A stretch of DNA of 30,346 nt from Sphingomonas bacterium (GTDB lineage: Bacteria; Pseudomonadota; Alphaproteobacteria; Sphingomonadales; Sphingomonadaceae): assembly GCA_026785645.1 (NCBI GenBank), contig JAJAZM010000079.1:1-30346 (forward strand), given 5' to 3'. Positions within the stretch are counted from its first letter, which is position 1, and each line of letters opens with the position of its first letter. The position numbers and the translations under genes are program-made. Below the pieces are notes generated by a model. The model did no database searches. It saw nothing but the letters and a program-made list of their open reading frames with translations, and was not told the DNA's origin. This document shows positions 5,696 through 14,064 of the stretch, piece by piece.

Positions 5696-6235
5696 CAAAT
5701 AATCCCTCCAGCTCCGGTGAAGGTAATTGGGCGGGAAGCTCTTGCCGTGGTCCTGCAATTGCCAGCTGGTCGGGCGGATCGGCTCGCGGTGGATCGGCAT
5801 GCTCGCCTGGCGCGGGGTGCGGCCGCCCTTCTTGAGGTTGCACGGGGCGCAGGCGGTGGCGACATTCTCCCACGTCGTGCGGCCGCCTTGCGCGCGGGGA
5901 ACGACGTGGTCGAAGGTCAATTCCTTGTGGCTCCCGCAATAGACGCACAGGAAGCGATCGCGGAGGAACAGGTTGAACCGCGTGAACGCCGGATACTCGT
6001 TGGGCCGGACGAACGAGCGAAGCGCGATCACCGAGGGGAGCTTGAGCGTGTGGTTCGGCGAATGCACCTCGCGGTCGTAATGGGCGACGACATCGACCCG
6101 TTCGAGGAACATCGCCTTGACCGCGGTCTGCCACGGCCACAGGCTGAGCGGATAATAGCTCAGCGGCGTATAATCGGCGTTGAGCACCAAAGCGGGGCAG
6201 CCATCGGGATGGCGGATGAGATCGGAATGGTACAC
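5669..6235 (-). CDS. HNH endonuclease family protein
   Basis: The 188-residue protein has a C-terminal HNH domain with a zinc ribbon: CVYCG (about residues 97-101), ELTFDHVVPRAQGG (104-117, with the DH catalytic pair), TTWENVATACAPCNLKKGG (119-137). The N-terminal half (VLNADYTPLSYYPLSLWPW) is the conserved region of the widespread chromosomal HNH family found across proteobacteria, whose cellular task is unknown. The GTG at 6235 gives MYHSDLIRHPDG, which agrees with the family N-terminus; AAGG lies about 10 bp upstream. No methyltransferase accompanies it, so a restriction role is not supported. Its 3' end is duplicated 2.1 kb away. Confidence 0.9.
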   Translation of the reverse strand: MYHSDLIRHPDGCPALVLNADYTPLSYYPLSLWPWQTAVKAMFLERVDVVAHYDREVHSPNHTLKLPSVIALRSFVRPNEYPAFTRFNLFLRDRFLCVYCGSHKELTFDHVVPRAQGGRTTWENVATACAPCNLKKGGRTPRQASMPIHREPIRPTSWQLQDHGKSFPPNYLHRSWRDYLYWDIELEA

Positions 6236-6399
6236 TTGGCGACGAGCCTTTCGATCGGTTGCCCGAACAGACTCCCCGGCCCCGTCGCACGCAAGGTGGA
6301 GAAACCGTTCCAGGCCGCTTCCCTTGTGACCAGCTGGATGCCAAGCCAGCGTGACACTCCCATGAATCTACCATTGCGGATTCGCGGTCAAGAGGTTTG

Positions 6400-7245
6400 G
6401 TGGGAAGCGTGATCATCTCGCGCTTTGCACCGTCGCCGTCGGGGCGGCTGCATCTGGGTCATGCTTTTTCGGCAATGGTCGGGCGGAACGCCGGCGAGCA
6501 GTTCCGCTTGAGGATCGAGGATCTCGATGCGGGGCGGTGCCGGGCCGAGTATGTCGCGGGAATCTACCAGGATTTGCGCTGGCTGGGGATCGCATGGGAC
6601 GGCGAGCCGCTGGTCCAGTCGGCGCGGACCGCGGCATATGCCGATGCGCTCGGGCAGCTTCATTCGCTTGGGCTGGTTTATCCGTGTTTTTGCACGCGGG
6701 CCGATATCGCCGCCGCATCGAGCGCGCCGCACCAAGCGACCGCGCATTATCCCGGGACGTGCCGGGGGTTGGCTGACGATCCCGCCCGTCGGGAATCGAC
6801 TCCGCATAGCTGGCGCCTCGACGCTGCCAGGGCCGTCGCGCTGGTCGGCGTTCCAGGCTGGAGCGAGGGTGACGCGACCTACAGCGCCGGCGACATCGAC
6901 GATGTCATCCTGGCGCGCAAAGATGCCCCTGCGGCTTATCATCTGGCGTGCGTGGTGGACGATTCGGCGAGCGGGGTAACATTGGTCGTGCGCGGGGTGG
7001 ATTTGCGGCCCTCGACCCCGGTACAAAGGTTGCTCCAGATGCTGCTCGGACTACCCGAACCGGCCTATCTGCATCATCCGCTGGTGGCGCATGAGGTCGC
7101 GCATCAGGAGGGGCGGCGACTGGCCAAGCGCGACCTTGCCCCGACGCTGGCCGCGATGCGCGATAGCGGGGTCGACGGCGCCGCGCTCGCCGCCGATCTC
7201 GCCGATGGTCGACTGCCCCTAGGATTCAGGCTCATCAAGGCCTAG
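6400..7245 (+). CDS. gluQ: Glutamyl-Q tRNA(Asp) synthetase
   Basis: The enzyme of about 280 residues resembles the catalytic half of glutamyl-tRNA synthetase and attaches glutamate to queuosine in tRNA(Asp). Visible features: SRFAPSPSGRLHLGH (class I HIGH-type motif HLGH), FRLRIEDLD, the zinc site PCFCT ... HYPGTCRG (Cys-x-Cys, Tyr, Cys), ARKDAPAAYHLACVVDD and the KMSKS-like RLAKRD. There is no anticodon-binding domain, which separates it from gltX. Start choice is uncertain: GTG at 6400 (AAGAGG 4 bp upstream) or GTG at 6409, which would give VIISRFAPSPSG, closer to the usual N-terminus. A HIG1 gene follows after 10 bp. Confidence 0.93.
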   Translation: MGSVIISRFAPSPSGRLHLGHAFSAMVGRNAGEQFRLRIEDLDAGRCRAEYVAGIYQDLRWLGIAWDGEPLVQSARTAAYADALGQLHSLGLVYPCFCTRADIAAASSAPHQATAHYPGTCRGLADDPARRESTPHSWRLDAARAVALVGVPGWSEGDATYSAGDIDDVILARKDAPAAYHLACVVDDSASGVTLVVRGVDLRPSTPVQRLLQMLLGLPEPAYLHHPLVAHEVAHQEGRRLAKRDLAPTLAAMRDSGVDGAALAADLADGRLPLGFRLIKA

Positions 7246-7255
7246 ATAGGGATGC

Positions 7256-7462
7256 ATGAACACGCTGCTGATCATTGCCCTCGTGGTCGCCATGGGCGCG
7301 ACCGCTTACGTCCTCGTTCGCGGGGTCATCGCCATGGCCAATGGCAAGGACAGTTCGGGGGCGATCCAGCAAAATTACATGCAGAAACGCGTGATATTCC
7401 AGGCGCTGGCGATCCTCATCGTGGTGATCATCCTCGCCGCTGCGGGCGGATCGCGGGGCTAG
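7256..7462 (+). CDS. HIG1-domain twin-transmembrane small protein
   Basis: The 68-residue protein has two hydrophobic helices (about 3-24 and 46-63) joined by a polar loop with QQNYMQKRVIFQ. This is the HIG_1_N pattern, with the characteristic QxxxxxR..xQ loop seen in respiratory-supercomplex factors. In alphaproteobacteria such genes commonly stand beside the PduO-type adenosyltransferase gene, as here. The function in bacteria is not established; an effect on cytochrome oxidase is inferred from mitochondrial relatives. Confidence 0.8.
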   Translation: MNTLLIIALVVAMGATAYVLVRGVIAMANGKDSSGAIQQNYMQKRVIFQALAILIVVIILAAAGGSRG

Positions 7463-7497
7463 CGCTCCGCCGCACCGCGCCCGCCAGCACCCGACCG

Positions 7498-8067
7498 ATG
7501 GTCAAGCTCAACAAGATTTACACCCGCACCGGGGACGACGGATCGTCGGGGCTGGTCGACGGCAGCCGCGCCAGCAAGGCGGGCTTGCGCCTGACCGCGA
7601 TCGGCGAGGTCGACGAAGCCAATAGCAATATCGGCGTCGCGATCGCCGCGCTCGACGATCATGAAATCATGGCCGACCGGCTGCGGCTCATACAAAATGA
7701 AATGTTCGACCTCGGCGCCGATCTCGCCACTCCCGAAGGGATCGCCGGCGCGCTGCGCATCACCGCCGACCAGGTCGAGCGGATCGAAAGCGGGATCGAC
7801 GTGATGAACGCCGACCTTGCGCCACTGACCAGCTTCATCCTGCCCGGCGGATCGGTCGCGGTCGCCGCGCTGCATGTCGCCCGGGCAGTGGTTCGCCGGG
7901 CCGAGCGGGCGGCAGTGGCGCTGGCCGCCGCCGAGCGCGTCAATCCCCATGCCACCGCCTATCTCAATCGGCTGTCGGATCATTTGTTCGTCGCCGCTCG
8001 ATTGGTTGCTACCGAGGGCGAAGGCGGCGATGTGCTATGGCAACCCGGCGCAACGCGTTCCTCGTGA
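7498..8067 (+). CDS. PduO-type cob(I)alamin adenosyltransferase
   Basis: The 189-residue protein transfers the adenosyl group of ATP to cobalt in cob(I)alamin, making coenzyme B12. PduO-type motifs: KIYTRTGDDGSSGLVDG at residues 4-20 (ATP-binding N-terminus), GEVDEANSNIGVA, LIQNEMFDLGADLATP, FILPGGSVAVAALHVARAVVRRAER (about 117-141) and LNRLSDHLFVAAR. The length is typical. The ATG at 7498 aligns with the family start; longer frames upstream run through the HIG1 gene. It lies 35 bp after the HIG1 stop, so a gluQ-HIG1-adenosyltransferase transcript is likely. Confidence 0.95.
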   Translation: MVKLNKIYTRTGDDGSSGLVDGSRASKAGLRLTAIGEVDEANSNIGVAIAALDDHEIMADRLRLIQNEMFDLGADLATPEGIAGALRITADQVERIESGIDVMNADLAPLTSFILPGGSVAVAALHVARAVVRRAERAAVALAAAERVNPHATAYLNRLSDHLFVAARLVATEGEGGDVLWQPGATRSS

Positions 8068-8117
8068 TGTTGGGCAACTAAGCGGACGCTGGCCGGTTAT
8101 GTCGGCGAGAGGGGCGA

Positions 8118-9344
8118 ATGGCGCGTTGTGATCCTGATCCTGACCTGGCCGACCGGCTCGCGGCAACCCGCGCGCTGACGCTGGCGCTGGCCGCGCCCTT
8201 GTCCGATGCCGATGCGACGCTCCAGCCGCATCCCGACGCAAGCCCGGCCAAATGGCATCTGGCGCATACGACGTGGTTCCTCGAGACCTTCGTGCTGCGC
8301 GATCATGCTCCGGGATACGTCCTCCACGACGAACGCTGGCCGTTCCTGTTCAACAGCTATTACAATGGCGAGGGCGATCGCCATGAACGGTGCCGCCGCG
8401 GGATGATCAGCCGTCCGACCCTCGACGAAGTGCGCGACTGGCGGCGGGTGGTCGATGCCGCGCTGACCGAGGCAATGCCGAATTTGCCGCAAACCGCGCT
8501 GGACCTGGTCGGAATCGGCATCGAGCATGAGCAGCAGCACCAGGAGTTGTTCCTGACCGACATCCTCGCGACGCTGGCGGAGAATCCGCTCGAGCCGGCC
8601 TATGGCGAGCTGGCGCCCGCGCCCTGCCACTCGACCGAGGCGGTGGCGTGGCTGTCGGGCCGCGAGGGGATTGTCGAGGTCGGGGCTTCGGGCGGCACCT
8701 TCGCCTTCGACTGCGAACGACCGCGCCACCGCGCCTTGCTTGCGCCGCACCGCATCGCCAACCGCTGCGTCACCAATGGCGAATGGCAGCAGTTCATTGC
8801 CGATGGTGGCTATCGAGAGGCCAGTTTGTGGCTGAGTGACGGGTGGGACTGGGTCCAGGCCAATGGCATCGATCGGCCGCTGTACTGGAACGATGACGGG
8901 TCGCACTTCACCCTCGCCGGTCGCCGCGAAATCGACCGCGCCGCACCGGTTGCACAGGTCAGTTACTACGAAGCCGACGCGTTCGCCCGATGGGCCGACG
9001 CACGATTGCCGACCGAGTTCGAGTGGGAGGCGATGTTCGACGGCGCCGATCCCGACCTTGGCCACCAGCTCGATTCGGCCGGGCCCGTCCTGCCCCGCCC
9101 CGGCGGGGGGCCGTTTGGCGACGTTTGGCAGTGGACGATGAGCGCCTATCTGCCCTATCCCGGCTTCATCCCCGAGGAAGGCACCGTCGGCGAATATAAT
9201 GGCAAATTCATGTGCGGTCAGTTCGTCCTGAAAGGAGCATCCTGCGCCACGCCGAGAGGCCACGCCCGTGCTTCCTATCGTAATTTCTTCCCCCCGGCCG
9301 CGCGCTGGCAATTTAGCGGAGTGAGACTTGCCCGAGACGCTTGA
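8118..9344 (+). CDS. egtB: Ergothioneine biosynthesis sulfoxide synthase EgtB
   Basis: The 408-residue protein joins hercynine to a thiol donor by iron-dependent O2 activation. The N-terminal DinB-like domain contains WHLAHTTWFLE with His50, and EHEQQHQE with His137 and His141, the three iron ligands. The C-terminal formylglycine-generating (FGE-sulfatase) domain shows GEWQQFIADGGY, LPTEFEWEA, GDVWQWTMSAY and the closing RNFFPPAARWQFSGVRLARD. GAGAGGGGCGA precedes the ATG. The end overlaps egtD by 17 bp. No egtC amidase or egtE lyase is in the window; proteobacterial EgtB enzymes often use free cysteine, so egtC may not be needed. Confidence 0.96.
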   Translation: MARCDPDPDLADRLAATRALTLALAAPLSDADATLQPHPDASPAKWHLAHTTWFLETFVLRDHAPGYVLHDERWPFLFNSYYNGEGDRHERCRRGMISRPTLDEVRDWRRVVDAALTEAMPNLPQTALDLVGIGIEHEQQHQELFLTDILATLAENPLEPAYGELAPAPCHSTEAVAWLSGREGIVEVGASGGTFAFDCERPRHRALLAPHRIANRCVTNGEWQQFIADGGYREASLWLSDGWDWVQANGIDRPLYWNDDGSHFTLAGRREIDRAAPVAQVSYYEADAFARWADARLPTEFEWEAMFDGADPDLGHQLDSAGPVLPRPGGGPFGDVWQWTMSAYLPYPGFIPEEGTVGEYNGKFMCGQFVLKGASCATPRGHARASYRNFFPPAARWQFSGVRLARDA

Positions 9345-10308
9345 AACCGATGCGCCAGTCAATTTCGAGGTCGATCCCGCGTTCCGCGCCGATGTGCTGC
9401 GCGGGCTGGCCGAACCGGTCCCGGCAATCCCCGCGCGCTGGCTGTACGACCGGCGCGGATCCGAATTGTTCGATGAAATCACCAAGCTTCCGGCTTATTA
9501 TCCGACCCGCACCGAGACGGCCTTGCTCGAGCAGGTGATGGTCGATCTGCCAGGCCATGTCGCGAGCGGCGGGGCGGTGATCGAATTTGGCGCAGGTTCG
9601 GCGACCAAGACCCCGGTTTTGCTCCAGGCGATCCACCCCAAGGCCTATGTCCCGATCGACATTTCGGGCGAATATCTGGAGCAGAGCGCGGCGGTGGTCG
9701 ATGCCGACCATGAGCGGATCGAGGTTCATCCGGTGGTCGCCGACTTTACCCGGCCGGTCGCTCTTCCGACCGAAATCAACGGGCTGGAACGGCTCGGTTT
9801 CTTCCCCGGATCGACGATCGGCAATTTCGTGCCCAAGAGCGCAGCGGCGTTACTCAGCCACTTCCGCGACATCCTCGGTACCGGATCGAAGCTGCTGATC
9901 GGGATGGACCGGATCAAGCCGGTCGACCGGTTGGTCGCGGCTTATAACGACCCCGAGGGCGTCACCGCGCAATTCAATCTCAACCTGCTCGAGCGGATCA
10001 ACCGCGAGCTGCAAGCCGACATTCCGATCGACGCCTTTGCGCATGAGGCGCGCTGGGCCGACATGCTGGGGCGGATCGAGATGCATCTGGTAGCCAGGCG
10101 CGATGTCGAATTCACCGTCGACGGGCAGCGCTTCGCCTTTGCCGAGGGCCAATCGATCCACACCGAGAACAGCCACAAATATGGCCAGCGCGGCGCGCGA
10201 TTGCTGCTGCTCGCGGGCGGCTGGACGCCATTGGCCGAATGGCTCGCCCCGCACGAGGCCTATGTGATCATGCTGTGCGAAGCGCATCCGGATCGGTTTG
10301 CGCCTTAA
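9328..10308 (+). CDS. egtD: L-histidine N-alpha-methyltransferase EgtD
   Basis: The 326-residue enzyme trimethylates histidine to hercynine, the first step of ergothioneine synthesis. Seen: RWLYDRRGSELFDEITKLPAYYPTR near residues 37-61 (written here in part), the SAM motif EFGAGSATKT (86-95), FFPGSTIGNF (158-167), IGMDRIKP, and the C-terminal QSIHTENSHKY. The TTG start at 9328 lies inside the end of egtB, with AGCGGAG upstream; it gives the expected N-terminal length. The 17-bp overlap makes an egtB-egtD operon with product-order reversed. Confidence 0.96.
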   Translation: MPETLETDAPVNFEVDPAFRADVLRGLAEPVPAIPARWLYDRRGSELFDEITKLPAYYPTRTETALLEQVMVDLPGHVASGGAVIEFGAGSATKTPVLLQAIHPKAYVPIDISGEYLEQSAAVVDADHERIEVHPVVADFTRPVALPTEINGLERLGFFPGSTIGNFVPKSAAALLSHFRDILGTGSKLLIGMDRIKPVDRLVAAYNDPEGVTAQFNLNLLERINRELQADIPIDAFAHEARWADMLGRIEMHLVARRDVEFTVDGQRFAFAEGQSIHTENSHKYGQRGARLLLLAGGWTPLAEWLAPHEAYVIMLCEAHPDRFAP

Positions 10309-10382
10309 GGGCGCTGGCTGACTGGTGCGCCCCCTGATCGAGCCGATTGCCCGCGGCTTCCGCGGCGGCTAGACGCACTGCC

Positions 10383-10691
10383 ATGAACATCGTCCTCGCA
10401 CTTTTCCAGATCGTCATCATGCTGCTCAGCGTGCTGTGGTGGATCATCATCGTCCAGGCGATCCTCAGCTGGCTGATCGCGTTCAACGTGCTCAACACCA
10501 GCAGCAACGGGGTGCGGATGATCGTCCAGGCGCTCGATCGGCTGACCGCGCCATTATATCGCCCAATCCGCCGCTTCCTGCCCGACTTCGGCGGGATCGA
10601 TTTCTCGCCCCTGGTGGTGCTGCTGCTGATCATGGTGCTCCAGAAATTGCTTGCCGGTGCGGCGATGGATATCGCTTCGTCGGCGGCATGA
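10383..10691 (+). CDS. YggT family membrane protein
   Basis: The 102-residue protein has two YggT-type hydrophobic regions (about 3-30 and 72-92) around a polar segment, LDRLTAPLYRPIRRFLPDFGGIDFSPLV, whose core (PLYRPIRRFLP, GGIDFSP) is the family signature. YggT proteins are small inner-membrane proteins, linked to membrane-protein placement and osmotic tolerance, without a settled function. It shares the ATGA overlap with folD, so the two are translationally coupled. The 74-bp gap before it contains a GC hairpin (10309-10332) without a T-tract. Confidence 0.88.
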   Translation: MNIVLALFQIVIMLLSVLWWIIIVQAILSWLIAFNVLNTSSNGVRMIVQALDRLTAPLYRPIRRFLPDFGGIDFSPLVVLLLIMVLQKLLAGAAMDIASSAA

Positions 10692-11560
10692 CCGCGACCA
10701 TCATCGACGGCAAGGCCGCCGCCGCCGCGCTCCGGGCAAGGGTCGGGGCCGAGGTCACCAAATTCCGTGCCGCGACGGGCCGAGCGCCGGGGCTTGCGGT
10801 GGTGCTGGTCGGGGAGGATCCGGCGAGCGCCGTCTATGTTCGCGCCAAGCATAAGGCGACCATCGAGGCGGGGATGGAGAGCTTCGAGCATCGCCTGCCC
10901 GCCACCGCCACCCAAAGCGAACTGGTGGCGCTGGTCGACCGGCTCAACGCCGACCCCGCGGTCGACGGGATCCTCGTCCAGCTGCCGCTTCCGCCGCAGA
11001 TCGACGAGAATGTCATCGTCACCCGGATCGATCCCGACAAGGATGTCGACGGCTTTCACCCGGTCAATGCCGGGCGGCTGGCGGTTGGCTTGCCCGGCTT
11101 CGTGCCGTGCACCCCGCTCGGGTGCCTCAAGTTGCTCCAGGCCGAACTTGGCGACCTCAGCGGCAAGAGCGCGGTGGTGATCGGCCGATCCAACATCGTC
11201 GGCAAGCCGATGGCGCTATTGCTGCTTCAGCAGAGCTGCACGGTGACGATCGCCCACAGCCGTACGCGCGACCTGCCCGAAGTGGTGCGCGGGGCGGATA
11301 TCGTCGTCGCGGCGGTCGGACGGCCCGGGATGGTCAAGGGCGACTGGCTCAAACCCGGCGCGACGGTGATCGACGTCGGGATCAACCGCACCGAAACAGG
11401 CCTGGTGGGCGATGTCGACTTCGCCTCGGCCAGCCAAGTCGCGGGGGCGATCACCCCGGTGCCGGGCGGCGTTGGCCCGATGACCATCGCCTGCCTGATC
11501 CGCAACACCCTCGTCTCCGCCGCGAGGCGCGAGGGATATGCGATGAAGGAGGGCCTGTGA
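10688..11560 (+). CDS. folD: Bifunctional methylenetetrahydrofolate dehydrogenase/cyclohydrolase FolD
   Basis: The 290-residue enzyme interconverts 5,10-methylene- and 10-formyl-tetrahydrofolate. Signatures are clear: YVRAKHKATIEAGM (catalytic Tyr and Lys), DGILVQLPLPPQID, DKDVDGFHPVN, PCTPLGCLKLL, the NADP loop VIGRSNIVGKPMALLL, VIDVGINR and PVPGGVGPMTIA. It begins in the ATGA overlap with yggT and ends in a GTGA overlap with marC, forming a three-gene unit. Confidence 0.98.
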   Translation: MTATIIDGKAAAAALRARVGAEVTKFRAATGRAPGLAVVLVGEDPASAVYVRAKHKATIEAGMESFEHRLPATATQSELVALVDRLNADPAVDGILVQLPLPPQIDENVIVTRIDPDKDVDGFHPVNAGRLAVGLPGFVPCTPLGCLKLLQAELGDLSGKSAVVIGRSNIVGKPMALLLLQQSCTVTIAHSRTRDLPEVVRGADIVVAAVGRPGMVKGDWLKPGATVIDVGINRTETGLVGDVDFASASQVAGAITPVPGGVGPMTIACLIRNTLVSAARREGYAMKEGL

Positions 11561-12189
11561 CCGAGCTGTTCACCACCGCCTTCGTCACCTTGCTGGTGAT
11601 CATCGACCCGCCGGGCTGTGCGCCGATTTTTGCGTCGCTGACCAGCGGGACCGACGCCGCGCATCGCCGGGCGATGGCGATCCGGTCGGTAGTGGTGGCG
11701 TGGTGTATCCTGCTGTTCTTCGCGCTGCTCGGCGAGCCGTTGCTAAGGACGCTGGGAATCAGCCTGTCCGCCTTTCGCCTGGCCGGCGGGATCATGCTGT
11801 TCATGATCGCGCTCGACATGGTGTTCGAACGCCGCACCGAGCGCCGCGAGGAGCGTGCCGAGGAATTGAAGGGCACCCCCGAGGCCGACGACATCAGCGT
11901 CTTCCCGATGGCCATCCCGATGATCGCCGGACCGGGGTCGATCGCCACCATCATGCTGATGAGCGCGCGCGCCGAGGGCACGGTCGAGGGGCTGATCGTG
12001 CTCGGCGCAATGACTTTGGTGATCGTGCTGACCCTGCTGGCGCTGCTCGCCGCAGGGCCGCTGATGAAGTTGATCGGCGTCAAACTGGAAGCGATGATCA
12101 CCCGAATCCTCGGCGTGATCCTCGCCGCGCTCGCCGCGCAGTTCGTGCTCGACGGGCTCGAAAGCAGTTTGCCGGGCCTCGCTGGCTGA
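11557..12189 (+). CDS. marC: MarC family integral membrane protein
   Basis: The 210-residue protein has six predicted membrane spans with MarC (UPF0056) signatures: FVTLLVIIDPPGCAPIF at the N-terminus, FRLAGGIMLFMIALDMVF, and FPMAIPMIAGPGSIATIM in the middle. The family was once tied to multiple antibiotic resistance, but that link was withdrawn and its function is unknown. A strong Shine-Dalgarno AAGGAGGG (11547-11554) inside the end of folD selects the GTG start. Confidence 0.93.
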   Translation: MTELFTTAFVTLLVIIDPPGCAPIFASLTSGTDAAHRRAMAIRSVVVAWCILLFFALLGEPLLRTLGISLSAFRLAGGIMLFMIALDMVFERRTERREERAEELKGTPEADDISVFPMAIPMIAGPGSIATIMLMSARAEGTVEGLIVLGAMTLVIVLTLLALLAAGPLMKLIGVKLEAMITRILGVILAALAAQFVLDGLESSLPGLAG

Positions 12190-12194
12190 TCGTT

Positions 12195-12219
12195 TGGCGG
12201 GCTAGGGCTTCACCCGCCA
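12195..12219. terminator. Hairpin between convergent marC and GT-C gene
   Basis: TGGCGGG (12195-12201) pairs with CCCGCCA (12213-12219) around an 11-nt loop that contains the minus-strand stop codon of the GT-C gene. The T-tracts are minimal (CGTTT on one side), so it is at best a weak bidirectional terminator for the two converging transcripts. Confidence 0.35.
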
Positions 12220-13983
12220 CAGCTTGAGCGGCGAATCCTTGCCGAGATCGACCGGATCGAGCCACGCCGGCACCTGGCCCTTGGCGAGTTGGGCGTAAAA
12301 GCCCTTCGGCGCTTCGGCGACGAACACCGTCGACTGGCTCATCATCGGGCAGGTCAGCAGATAATCGGCGTGATATTTGGCAAGGATCGAGCGGGCGTTG
12401 TCGGGCGTGCCGCGGAAGATCTTCATCGAATCGACAATCGCCGGCCCATTGCGATGATAGGGGCCGATGATCGCGCGGTGGTGGGTGACGGCGATCAGCC
12501 GCGGCGACAGATCGGCGAAGGTGAAGATCGTCGCCACCGGCAATTCGGCGACGGGCCGCATCGCCCATAATGACGGGCACGACGAATTGGCTTTGGCGAT
12601 GATCCGGTCGCGCTCGGTCTTGGGCTTGGGCGGCGCGACATAATCAATCGCCAATGGCACCAGCGCGCCAAGCCCGGCGAGCACCGCAAGCGTCGTCCCG
12701 AGCACGCGGACCACGCCGCTTTTCGCGGCAAAGGCGAGCGGTGCGAGCAGTGCCACCAAGGTTACCGCGCCGGGGATCGCCAGCACTTGCGCTGCGGGGC
12801 CGGTGCGGACCTGCCAGAACAACAGCCCAAGCGCCGCCACTGCGGGCAAGGCCGCGCCGAGCGTACGACGAAGCAGGTCGGGATCGCCGCGCCGCTGCCA
12901 CGCCAGCGCGCCCCAGCCGATCAGCCCGGCGATCGGCAGTGCGAGGATCACCAGCGCGGTGCGCCAGCCATGCTGATAAATGGGCCGCGCCTCGCGCACA
13001 TGGCTGAGCCACAGCTGCTGGACTTCGGGGGTGACCCCCTCGAGCCGCGTCAGGCAGTGCGGCCAGGCCAGCGCATGAAAGGCGATCACCAGCGCGCCTG
13101 CCACCACCGCACCGCCGAGCCGCGCCTGCCATTTGGCCGGCGACCACCACGCCAGCCCGAGCATCAGCGCCCCGCCAAGCAAGGCGTCGGCCAGCCACAC
13201 CGGCGACAAGGCGTCACACACCGGCAGGCGATTGGCGTAAGACGCGAAGGCCAGGAAGCCGAGCGCGGTGCCGCCGGCCAGGCTTGCGGCATAAGTCGCA
13301 AGCCGCCGCCGCTCGTCGCGCTCGGCGACCCAGAACAACACCATCGTCCCACCGGCCAGCGCGATATAGATCAGCGCCTCGAGCCCGATGCTGAGCGACA
13401 GCGCGGCCGCAATTCCCAGCACCGCCCCGCCACGCGCGCGCTTGGGGTCGGCGATCCCGGCGATCCCGAGCGCAAGGAAGGCGAGCTGCCAGCCATGATG
13501 ATCGATCCGGGTCGGAACGAACTGCCCGGTGGCCGATCCGGCGAAGAACAGGCACACCACCGCCAGCGGCCAGGCGGCCGGGTGGACCAGCCGGCGGACA
13601 GTCAGCGACAAGGCCACGATCAGCAGCAGGAACGGCAGCAGCGGCGCGACGGCGATGGCGAATTGCTCGGCATGCGGGCCGGTGGTGAACAGCCGGCCGA
13701 GCAGGATCAGCCCGGCGAGCGGAAGATCGACCAGCCGCGACCAGTGGATGTCGGCCCCGACCGGCCAGTTGAGCTTGTAATTGCGAAGATCGTACCAGCC
13801 CTGCCCGCCGTTGAGCCAGGCGCGGACCTGGCTCATCCGCATATTGTCGTCGGTGTCGGTCAGCACGAAGCCGATGACATTATTCCACTTGGTATACAGC
13901 AGCCAGGCGGCGAACAGCGCCCAGGCGAGGACGGCAAGTATCCGCCAATGGCGCTCGATAAAGGTCAATTCCCGCTGGAACAC
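12202..13983 (-). CDS. GT-C-like polytopic membrane protein (putative lipid-linked sugar transferase)
   Basis: The 593-residue protein has about ten to twelve hydrophobic spans. After the first span comes TDTDDNMRMSQVRAWLNGG and DIHWSRLVDLPLAGLI, where the acidic DTDD cluster in the first outer loop resembles the catalytic acidic site of GT-C transferases (STT3/PMT type). A hydrophilic C-terminal domain of about 150 residues (SSCPSLWAMRPV..., ADYLLTCPMM) would lie in the periplasm. Such proteins use polyprenyl-phosphate sugars as donors; with a GT2 and a GtrA flippase nearby, a role in modifying a surface glycan is likely. Homologues in sphingomonads are often mislabelled as AcrB-family; the sequence does not look like an RND pump. 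GTG start with AAGGA upstream. Confidence 0.7.
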   Translation of the reverse strand: MFQRELTFIERHWRILAVLAWALFAAWLLYTKWNNVIGFVLTDTDDNMRMSQVRAWLNGGQGWYDLRNYKLNWPVGADIHWSRLVDLPLAGLILLGRLFTTGPHAEQFAIAVAPLLPFLLLIVALSLTVRRLVHPAAWPLAVVCLFFAGSATGQFVPTRIDHHGWQLAFLALGIAGIADPKRARGGAVLGIAAALSLSIGLEALIYIALAGGTMVLFWVAERDERRRLATYAASLAGGTALGFLAFASYANRLPVCDALSPVWLADALLGGALMLGLAWWSPAKWQARLGGAVVAGALVIAFHALAWPHCLTRLEGVTPEVQQLWLSHVREARPIYQHGWRTALVILALPIAGLIGWGALAWQRRGDPDLLRRTLGAALPAVAALGLLFWQVRTGPAAQVLAIPGAVTLVALLAPLAFAAKSGVVRVLGTTLAVLAGLGALVPLAIDYVAPPKPKTERDRIIAKANSSCPSLWAMRPVAELPVATIFTFADLSPRLIAVTHHRAIIGPYHRNGPAIVDSMKIFRGTPDNARSILAKYHADYLLTCPMMSQSTVFVAEAPKGFYAQLAKGQVPAWLDPVDLGKDSPLKLWRVKP

Positions 13984-14064
13984 TCAGCCATCCTTGCACT
14001 AAATTAAGTTTCGCGCTCTAGCGTGGCTGCAGTTAACGACAAGAGCGATGGCGGCCCGAACCCG

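Noticed and set aside
5669..6235. Restriction-modification or other defence role of the HNH protein
   Set aside because: No methyltransferase, ATPase or defence partner adjoins it, and this HNH family is a common chromosomal gene.
6240..6396. Possible tRNA gene between the HNH gene and gluQ
   Set aside because: No T-loop GGTTCGA-type box, no cloverleaf and no CCA end were found on either strand.
8097..9485. Open frame of 462 codons antisense to egtB
   Set aside because: Same reason: egtB has all iron ligands and family motifs on the plus strand; the antisense product has no recognisable domain.
10309..10332. Hairpin GGGCGC/GCGCCC after egtD as intrinsic terminator
   Set aside because: The stem is short with a 12-nt loop and no T-tract follows on either strand; mentioned only under yggT.
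12202..13983. RND efflux (AcrB-like) assignment of the large membrane protein
   Set aside because: The protein is about half the length of AcrB and lacks large periplasmic loops between spans 1-2 and 7-8; the acidic first loop fits GT-C better.
12787..14007. Open frame of 406 codons antisense to the GT-C-like gene
   Set aside because: Its composition (Gln, Arg, Pro, Gly) is that of a reverse-complement shadow; the minus-strand frame shows coherent membrane spans.
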